IMG/VR virus record: IMGVR_UViG_3300030104_004995
Location: 1 to 30,155 of that record
Origin: a virus
DNA length: 30,155 bases
Direction: 5' to 3' (one strand)
The first letter of the stretch is position 1. Each line of letters starts with the position of its first letter. The notes beneath the pieces are model-generated. The model was not told the origin of the DNA, ran no database searches, and saw only the letters and a list, made by a program, of their open reading frames with translations. Of this stretch, positions 23,512 through 27,953 are shown one piece after another. Made by a program: the position numbers and the translations under genes.

Positions 23512-23706
23512 ATGGGAATAGTAGAAATATATATCAAAGACGATAAAGTCCAGAGAATAGAAGGCAATGACACAATGGTCTTTGTCTATGACGATGGAGT
23601 CCCACACCCTGTGCAAATGGAATTTAAAAAGCAAAGGATACAATATGACGACAATAAGAATATTAGACGTAGCAACGCTACGATTCTGGAGGGTACTGAA
23701 AAGTAA
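23512..23706 (+). CDS. small beta-rich protein, 64 aa
   Basis: ATG behind AAAGGAAAACACT. MGIVEIYIKDDKVQRIEGNDTMVFVYDDGVPHPVQMEFKKQRIQYDD has alternating beta-strand patterning. The next gene begins inside it in another frame, with 62 bases of overlap. Function unknown. Confidence 0.6.
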   Translation: MGIVEIYIKDDKVQRIEGNDTMVFVYDDGVPHPVQMEFKKQRIQYDDNKNIRRSNATILEGTEK

Positions 23707-23866
23707 CTCTACATTAACAACAGGCTATAAGCTAGTCATACTAAATATGTTTAGCATAGCCGTACTTCAAGAACAGTCTAGAAGAAATGGATTAGCATTT
23801 CATATATGCTTTCTGCCATTACAACTGTTCATAGGATTTAACATAGCAAATAGGTGGATACTATGA
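23645..23866 (+). CDS. small membrane-associated protein candidate, 73 aa
   Basis: ATG at 23645 has AAAGGA at proper spacing, so I prefer it to the in-frame start at 23567, which lies deep inside the previous gene. MTTIRILDVATLRFWRVLKSN is followed by hydrophobic stretches (YKLVILNMFSIAVL and LAFHICFLPLQLFIGFNIANRW) that could span or coat a membrane. It ends in an ATGA overlap with the following gene. Role unknown. Confidence 0.55.
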   Translation: MTTIRILDVATLRFWRVLKSNSTLTTGYKLVILNMFSIAVLQEQSRRNGLAFHICFLPLQLFIGFNIANRWIL

Positions 23867-24066
23867 AAATACCAACAATACCAGTACGACCAATGCCTAA
23901 GAATAAACGAATGAGAAGCTTAATAGAGCAACTAATAGAACTTGAAGGTGCTGATTATGATAGACTCTCTTCAAGTGGGAAAGAAGCTTTAGAAAAGATA
24001 TGGAATCTGTTAGGTATGCCATCACAAGAACAGCTATATGCTCAAAGATCAGAGGAAGAAGAATGA
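23863..24066 (+). CDS. hypothetical protein, 67 aa
   Basis: The ATG in an ATGA overlap is preceded by AGGTGGA; the in-frame GTG nine bases earlier is part of that site. MKIPTIPVRPMPKNKRMRSLIEQLIELEGADYDRLSSSGKEALEKIWNLLG is basic at the start, then helical, with an acidic end. Coupled on both sides. No family recognised. Confidence 0.6.
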   Translation: MKIPTIPVRPMPKNKRMRSLIEQLIELEGADYDRLSSSGKEALEKIWNLLGMPSQEQLYAQRSEEEE

Positions 24067-24236
24067 TTAATCTCGTAGACGTAAATAAAAAAGTAACAAA
24101 ACTAGATCACGTTATTGATGAGCTAAATGCATTAAAAGATGATTTATATCGTTCATCTGAAAGAAATGAAGACAGAATAAATTGGCTTATAGAACAATGT
24201 TTAAAAGCTAAATATGATGTAAAGGAAGAAGAATGA
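24063..24236 (+). CDS. small coiled-coil protein, 57 aa
   Basis: ATGA-coupled to the gene before, with GAGGAAGAAG as Shine-Dalgarno sequence; an earlier in-frame ATG at 24000 lies within that gene and is not favoured. MINLVDVNKKVTKLDHVIDELNALKDDLYRS is a charged heptad-like helix. ATGA-coupled to the resolvase-like gene, so possibly a partner of it. Function unknown. Confidence 0.6.
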   Translation: MINLVDVNKKVTKLDHVIDELNALKDDLYRSSERNEDRINWLIEQCLKAKYDVKEEE

Positions 24237-24565
24237 GTGGCAAAGCTCCCAAACAGAAAGGTAATAGAATTGAACGAGAATGTGTAAACCTAGCTAAAGA
24301 CTATGGGTTTGTATCCAAACGTGCTTGGGGATCTGATGGCAGATCACTAGGCTGGCACGAAGAAGTAGATATGATCATAGAATGCAACAATATGGAAAAT
24401 GTAAATCCAATGAAATTCCAAGTAAAAGGTCGCAAAGCTATAGCAGATTATCTAAAACCGTGTGAACACGTGTTTGGACAAATTCTCAAAGAAGACCGTA
24501 AAGAAGCACTAGTTACTATACGGTACAAAGACTTGTTAGATCTCTTTAAGAGAATAACAGGATAA
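24233..24565 (+). CDS. Holliday junction resolvase-like nuclease (Hjc/PD-(D/E)XK type)
   Basis: In 110 residues it shows the archaeal-Hjc-type layout: KGNRIERECVNLAKDYGF with Glu14 in the first helix, a basic/Ser-Gly loop (KRAWGSDGRSLG), Asp46 in EEVDMII and the FQVKGRK strand with Gln63-x-Lys65, where the family often has Glu/Gln-x-Lys. Such enzymes cut four-way junctions. It sits at the end of the replication block, ATGA-coupled to the coiled-coil gene. It is a second PD-(D/E)XK-like gene besides the one at 13258. Confidence 0.75.
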   Translation: MSGKAPKQKGNRIERECVNLAKDYGFVSKRAWGSDGRSLGWHEEVDMIIECNNMENVNPMKFQVKGRKAIADYLKPCEHVFGQILKEDRKEALVTIRYKDLLDLFKRITG

Positions 24566-24774
24566 CCCTCTTTGTCTGAACATTGACATATGTCATAGGA
24601 AAAGAGAGATGAAGAGGTTGACAAATAAAGCACAGGGCTGGTTGGCGTTAGCCCTGAAATTAAGAAAGGGAGCGAAAGCTCCCTCTCTTACACATTGTAA
24701 CTCGATAGATGATTGGAGTCACTAACGAAAGTAAATGTGAGTAACAACTTACACAACAATGGGTAAATAAACCA
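24566..24774 (+). terminator. intergenic region with two hairpins and an orphan leader
   Basis: It contains a perfect 12-base palindrome TGACATATGTCA (24584-24595), a seven-pair stem CAGGGCT/AGCCCTG (24633-24656) and a GGGAGC-GAAA-GCTCCC hairpin (24668-24683) that may terminate the replication unit. GATTGGAGTCACTAACG at 24711 is the usual gene leader with ACG where ATG would be. No convincing gene is seen here. Confidence 0.55.
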
Positions 24775-25026
24775 ATGAGTATTATAAAAGACTATATGAA
24801 TAGAGAGAAAATAGACACTTCAAACTTCTCAGAAACGACAAGAAATATGTTTGATGCAAAAAGAACAGATAAGCACGTTAAATACTGCCCAATCTGTACT
24901 AAATGCTTTGAATTTGATATGATAGCTACAAAAAGCTATGTAGAAAATGCAAGAATGGTCTATCATTATTATGATGATTTTCCTTCATATGGAAAGGAGC
25001 GTGAAATATGTCCGAAGTGCCTTTAA
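24775..25026 (+). CDS. zinc-ribbon-like protein, 83 aa
   Basis: MSIIKDYMNREKIDTSNFSETTRNMFDAKR is followed by CPICTKC (Cys38, 41, 44) and ends ICPKCL (Cys79, Cys82), two CxxC pairs that would form a zinc ribbon. No strong Shine-Dalgarno sequence is evident. It overlaps the next gene by 19 bases. Possibly a nucleic-acid-binding or regulatory protein; family not identified. Confidence 0.6.
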   Translation: MSIIKDYMNREKIDTSNFSETTRNMFDAKRTDKHVKYCPICTKCFEFDMIATKSYVENARMVYHYYDDFPSYGKEREICPKCL

Positions 25027-25217
25027 CACGTGAAAGAATAGATGCATTAAAAAAGCTACCTACAGGATCTGTACTATGGCAATGCTTAGACTATTTTGAG
25101 CGTATAATAACAACAACGGCTGATAGTGGTACTCTAAAAGGTATCGCTAAAGCAGGTATTAAACACATCATTACTGTTGCAAATGATCAGTATGATGAAA
25201 ACGGTAAACTTAAGTAA
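25008..25217 (+). CDS. hypothetical protein, 69 aa
   Basis: ATG behind AAAGGAGCGTGAAAT inside the preceding gene. MSEVPLTRERIDALKKLPTGSVLWQCLDYFERIITTT is helical. A nested hairpin pair (AGCAGGGA/TCCCTGCT, with CAAGG/CCTTG inside) follows at 25223-25268. Function unknown. Confidence 0.6.
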   Translation: MSEVPLTRERIDALKKLPTGSVLWQCLDYFERIITTTADSGTLKGIAKAGIKHIITVANDQYDENGKLK

Positions 25218-25222
25218 ATCGA

Positions 25223-25268
25223 AGCAGGGAACAGTAAAGTGCAAGGGGTTGCCTTGACCTTCCCTGCT
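25223..25268 (+). other. nested hairpin between small early genes
   Basis: The outer stem AGCAGGGA/TCCCTGCT encloses a second stem CAAGG/CCTTG. No T-run follows, so it is more likely an RNA stability, processing or translational-control element than a terminator. Confidence 0.5.
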
Positions 25269-25286
25269 GACGTTTAAGGAAATCAT

Positions 25287-25589
25287 ATGGAATACATACA
25301 AAAATCAAAAGTAAAAAAGTTCATTAATAGCAAAGGTTTCAGGCTACGTCCTGATGCCCTTGATGGTATTAATAGGACAATAGAAAAAGTCATTTCTTCT
25401 ATGCTAGATAACGTAGAGCAAGATGGAATGAAAACATTACTACCTCAACATACACAGGTACGTAATACTGTTAAAGAAACCAGCAATAAATCACCTTACG
25501 TCAATATCAAACCAGAGTTTGTAAAGTTTGCTAGAAGCGTACAGGATTATTGTCACGAACAGGCAGTTATACTGTCAAGGAAAGTGTAA
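25287..25589 (+). CDS. histone-fold-like protein, 100 aa
   Basis: ATG behind TTAAGGAAATCAT. Residues 5-56 follow the histone-fold plan: short helix (KSKVKKFINSKG), loop with FRLRPD, long central helix (ALDGINRTIEKVISSMLDNVEQDG), then a short strand MKTLLPQHT like the 'RKTVKPEDI' segment after the long helix in archaeal and bacterial histones. A linker (residues 57-70) and a C-terminal helix (PEFVKFARSVQDYCHEQAVILSRKV) follow. It may bind or bend DNA or act as a NF-Y-like regulator. The fold is inferred from pattern; I see no other candidate family. Confidence 0.5.
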   Translation: MEYIQKSKVKKFINSKGFRLRPDALDGINRTIEKVISSMLDNVEQDGMKTLLPQHTQVRNTVKETSNKSPYVNIKPEFVKFARSVQDYCHEQAVILSRKV

Positions 25590-25786
25590 TGAAATTAGTA
25601 GACACAAATCCATATTTAGTAACCACACGTAAGAATGGTTGTGAAATATGGGTATCCAATGACAATTGGGATCTTTTTATAGGAGAATGTTATGAAGGCA
25701 CACCTGATAACACTATAGCTGATGTAATAAGAAAAGCACAAATCATATGCAATGCACTTAATGAAGATCAAATGGAGCAAATGTGA
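25589..25786 (+). CDS. hypothetical protein, 65 aa
   Basis: ATG in a TAATG overlap with AAGGA upstream is the likely start; the earlier in-frame start at 25550 lies within the previous gene. MKLVDTNPYLVTTRKNGCEIWVSNDNWDLFIGECYEG is beta-rich, followed by a helix (TIADVIRKAQIICNALN). No recognised family. Confidence 0.6.
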   Translation: MKLVDTNPYLVTTRKNGCEIWVSNDNWDLFIGECYEGTPDNTIADVIRKAQIICNALNEDQMEQM

Positions 25787-25914
25787 AATTAGATATTTCA
25801 GGTCTTAAGACTATGAATCTTTTTGAGATTTATGAATATGTTCATTGTCTTGAAAAAAGAATCAGCAAACTAGAAAAAAAAGTGAGGAGAAATGAAAAAA
25901 GAAAAAAAACTTAA
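25783..25914 (+). CDS. small basic coiled-coil protein, 43 aa
   Basis: GTG start in a GTGA overlap, with GGAG six bases before. MKLDISGLKTMNLFEIYEYVHCLEKRISKLEKKVRRNEKR ends extremely basic. It overlaps the next ATG by 23 bases. Possibly DNA- or RNA-binding; unknown. Confidence 0.5.
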   Translation: MKLDISGLKTMNLFEIYEYVHCLEKRISKLEKKVRRNEKRKKT

Positions 25915-26053
25915 AAAATACTTTGTGGATATCTCGAGCTTAATAATCTATGCAGAGAATGCAGATCAAGCTTGGGATATTGCAATGGAGATGTACCAAG
26001 ATGGCACAGCTTTATTAGATGAAATAGAACTTAACTCTGTATCGGAGTGGTAA
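25892..26053 (+). CDS. small protein, 53 aa
   Basis: AGGAGAA precedes the ATG. MKKEKKLKKYFVDISSLIIYAENADQAWDIAMEMYQDG shows the beta-alpha pattern (YFVDISSLIIYAENADQAW) of small phage 'DpnD-like' domains, similar in outline to the 56-residue product at 16634. Function unknown. Confidence 0.55.
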   Translation: MKKEKKLKKYFVDISSLIIYAENADQAWDIAMEMYQDGTALLDEIELNSVSEW

Positions 26054-26054
26054 T

Positions 26055-26402
26055 ATGACAGCTAAAGAATACGAACAGTTTAGAGAATTATTCTTACACG
26101 ATACTTTAAAATTATCAGATGAGAAAAGAATCGAGTATACAGAAGGACATCAGAACACTAACGTATTATGGAACTTTGAAAGCATAGGTGATAAGCTCGG
26201 CTTACAACCTATGCAAGTTCTATCTGTGTACTTAAATAAACACTTATCAAGTCTGCAAAGCTATTTCAAAGATGGACAAGAACATTCTTCTGAATCTATT
26301 GAAGGACGTGTAAGTGACATCATTAACTATCTTTTGCTTTTTCTAGCAATGAAGCAAACATACGAAACAAAAAAAGGAATACAAAATGACCCAGAATGTT
26401 GA
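26055..26402 (+). CDS. nucleotide-modification-associated (Nmad1/MazG-like all-alpha) protein, 115 aa
   Basis: The segment 'RIEYTEGHQNTNVLWNFESIGDKLGL' followed by 'QVLSVYLNKHLSSL' and 'SESIEGRVSDIINYLLLF' (Glu80, Glu83, Asp88) matches the pattern of the DUF1599/Nmad1 and related MazG-like folds: R-x-x-x-Y at the first helix, K-x-x-R/S-L, then E-x-x-x-D-x-x-x-Y-x-x-L. Such proteins are linked to nucleotide pyrophosphatase activity or modified-base metabolism in phages. Here His96-type metal residues are not obvious, so enzymatic activity is uncertain. Confidence 0.5.
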   Translation: MTAKEYEQFRELFLHDTLKLSDEKRIEYTEGHQNTNVLWNFESIGDKLGLQPMQVLSVYLNKHLSSLQSYFKDGQEHSSESIEGRVSDIINYLLLFLAMKQTYETKKGIQNDPEC

Positions 26403-26517
26403 AATCATTATCACCGTAAAAAATGATAAGCAAAAACAAAGAATTCTAGATGTATTAGAATATGCAGAACAAGAAGGAACTCTAGATTTTACATTTGGAG
26501 TAAGGAGTGAATGGTAA
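26386..26517 (+). CDS. hypothetical protein, 43 aa
   Basis: ATG inside the last codons of the previous gene, behind AAAAAGGAATACAAA. MTQNVEIIITVKNDKQKQRILDVLEYAEQEGTLDFTFGVRSEW has a beta-alpha-beta outline. TAATG overlap with the next gene. Unknown. Confidence 0.55.
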   Translation: MTQNVEIIITVKNDKQKQRILDVLEYAEQEGTLDFTFGVRSEW

Positions 26518-26687
26518 TGAGCTATTGGCTACAATCTTTGCAAGAAAATGCTTTTGATGTTTTTACTGTAACAATTGTTATTATATCAGTAATTGCATAC
26601 CACTATCTAAGTAGATGGTTTATCAATAACAAGTTTGACAAAATAGAACGTATGCTTCTAGATATTTTTGAGGAGGTAGAAAAATGA
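26517..26687 (+). CDS. single-pass membrane protein, 56 aa
   Basis: MSYWLQSLQENAFDVFTVTIVIISVIAYHYLSRWF has one clear transmembrane helix (about residues 15-32), followed by a charged cytosolic-type helix (KFDKIERMLLDIFEEVEK). It shares an ATGA overlap with a second small membrane protein. The pair could be a holin/antiholin or membrane anchor, but no lysis enzyme is visible nearby, so this is only a suggestion. Confidence 0.6.
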   Translation: MSYWLQSLQENAFDVFTVTIVIISVIAYHYLSRWFINNKFDKIERMLLDIFEEVEK

Positions 26688-26815
26688 TCCTTGCACCTGA
26701 TTGGATGTTCTACATAGAACAAGTATCTAAAGCTGTACTGTATACTGGAATTGGTTTTGGAGCGTTTACTTTAGCAACATTTAAATGGATTGAATTCATA
26801 TTCAATACAAAATAA
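26684..26815 (+). CDS. single-pass membrane protein, 43 aa, last early gene
   Basis: AGGAGG seven bases before the ATG. MILAPDWMFYIEQVSKAVLYTGIGFGAFTLATFKWIEFIFNTK has one hydrophobic segment (VLYTGIGFGAFTLATF). It closes the early operon before a bidirectional terminator. Holin-like in size, but unproven. Confidence 0.6.
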   Translation: MILAPDWMFYIEQVSKAVLYTGIGFGAFTLATFKWIEFIFNTK

Positions 26816-26817
26816 TT

Positions 26818-26885
26818 GGGTTAAGCAAAAACTGTTTGAATTGCAGTATTTGTTCAGTCGAATAACAAAACAACCTGCTTAGCCC
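26818..26885. terminator. bidirectional hairpin between early operon and integrase
   Basis: GGGTTAAGCA pairs with TGCTTAGCCC (one G-T) around a 48-base loop with inner complementarity. It lies between two genes transcribed towards each other, where a shared terminator is expected. Confidence 0.55.
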
Positions 26886-26892
26886 ATAAACT

Positions 26893-27795
26893 TTATAGTT
26901 TAAACTCCTCAATATCGGTTATAAGTAAGTGGGCATAGTTTCTCTCTGTAATAGAGATTTTACTATGCCCTAATAATTTTGACACCGTATATATAGGCAC
27001 GCCATTCTTGATCAAGTTAGAACCAAACGTCCTGCGTAGGTCGTGGAATCTCCCATTGGGAATCTGCAACCTGCGTAGGTTTTTTTTAAAATTATGAGAA
27101 ACATAATCTAAGCTATAATTCCAAGGGGTCTTTGCCTCTTGGAATATTTTTTTTGCCTGATGGTTAATCTTTACAAGACGCATTCCTGACTTCCCTGACA
27201 TTTCTATATAGTCATCTTGCAATGTCTCATAATTAATATTGAGCAACTCCCCTCTTCTTGCACCTGTATAATATGCAAAATTAACAAACAATTTAAACTG
27301 TTCATCTTCTGTGCAGTTTAGTATCTGTACCATTTCAATATCATTGAACACTCTTTTACGTGCTTCCGTCATCGTATTGCCAGTAAACATTTTTTTGTTT
27401 GTCTCAATACCACGTTTTAATCCCCAGTTAATCACCGAGTTTACTCTGTTCTTATATGTATTAACTGTACTGACACTCTTATTTGGTATCCCTTTTTCTA
27501 AATAGCACATTAAGGTATTGGTATTTGTGGCTCTTGTTTTATCAGTCCAGTTATGATCGAACTCCAAATACTCTGCAACTAATGAATGAAACGGCAAGTA
27601 TCTTCTTCCAGTTTCAGGATTGTAATATGATTGCAAAGCTTTGTATTCTAAATGATCCCTAAGCTTATTAGCTACCTTAATGGATTTTGTACCAGTAGAC
27701 AATTGTATTGTTCTACCTTGTATCATTTTTCTGTAATAAATGTAACCGTTAGACCCAACGGCTAGGTTCTTTTTTAGCGATGTTTTGACTGCCAT
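26893..27795 (-). CDS. int: tyrosine recombinase (phage integrase)
   Basis: I place the start at the ATG at 27795 (300 residues, MAVKTSLKKN); the longer frame from a TTG at 27864 would run through the tRNA-like core and is unlikely. Catalytic residues are all visible: Arg180 in TGARRGELL, Lys202 in GKSG, His251 and Arg254 in FHDLRRTFGS, His277 in KLLGHSKISIT and Tyr287 in RNYAHL. Residues 12-50 look like an arm-binding domain and 65-150 like the SAM-like core-binding domain. Two copies of TTTGACTGCC, the probable arm-type site, overlap the start codon, so integrase may repress its own gene. It would integrate the phage at a tRNA-Gly gene. Confidence 0.92.
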   Translation of the reverse strand: MAVKTSLKKNLAVGSNGYIYYRKMIQGRTIQLSTGTKSIKVANKLRDHLEYKALQSYYNPETGRRYLPFHSLVAEYLEFDHNWTDKTRATNTNTLMCYLEKGIPNKSVSTVNTYKNRVNSVINWGLKRGIETNKKMFTGNTMTEARKRVFNDIEMVQILNCTEDEQFKLFVNFAYYTGARRGELLNINYETLQDDYIEMSGKSGMRLVKINHQAKKIFQEAKTPWNYSLDYVSHNFKKNLRRLQIPNGRFHDLRRTFGSNLIKNGVPIYTVSKLLGHSKISITERNYAHLLITDIEEFKL

Positions 27796-27950
27796 TTGAC
27801 TGCCTATAATGTTATAATTCACTTTTGTCCTCAAGGAAATTAAAACATTCAAGCACGTTGGCAACGTGATGCTCTACCAGCTGAGCTACTCTCGCATATT
27901 TAAACTTCCTTGCTAGAATTTAACAAAAATTTGACTGCGATGTGACTGCC
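27784..27950. other. attP region with paired arm-type repeats and tRNA-derived core
   Basis: TTTGACTGCC occurs at 27784-27793 and 27795-27804. TTTGACTGCG and TGTGACTGCC occur at 27930-27939 and 27941-27950, each pair 11 bp apart. Between them is the core, CACGTTGGCAACGTG (27854-27868), an inverted repeat around the tRNA-Gly anticodon loop. Two-sided arms flanking a core are expected of an uncut attP. Confidence 0.75.
27854..27895 (-). tRNA. 5' fragment of tRNA-Gly(GCC), att identity segment
   Basis: The minus strand from 27895 reads a tRNA 5' half: acceptor strand GCGAGAG, D arm GTAGCTCAGCTGGTAGAGC, then anticodon arm CACG-TTGCCAA-CGTG with anticodon GCC. Similarity stops right after the anticodon stem; no variable arm, T arm or 3' acceptor strand follows, so it is not a functional tRNA on its own. 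It lies just upstream of int and between arm repeats, as an attP core. Confidence 0.85.
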
Positions 27951-27953
27951 AAT

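Noticed and set aside
23567-23644. N-terminal extension of the small membrane protein gene
   Set aside because: It lies wholly inside the preceding gene in another frame; the ATG at 23645 has its own good Shine-Dalgarno sequence.
24609-24725. 38-codon plus-strand ORF (MKRLTNKAQGWLALALKLRKG) with a fair Shine-Dalgarno sequence
   Set aside because: It is built over two hairpins and an orphan gene leader. The hairpins explain the sequence better than coding does, although a small amphipathic peptide cannot be fully excluded.
27796-27864. Longer integrase start at a TTG (27864)
   Set aside because: The extra residues would be translated from the tRNA-like core and att arm. The ATG at 27795 fits the family's N-terminus.
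27854-27895. Functional tRNA-Gly gene
   Set aside because: Only the 5' half up to the anticodon stem is present; no T arm or 3' acceptor strand follows.
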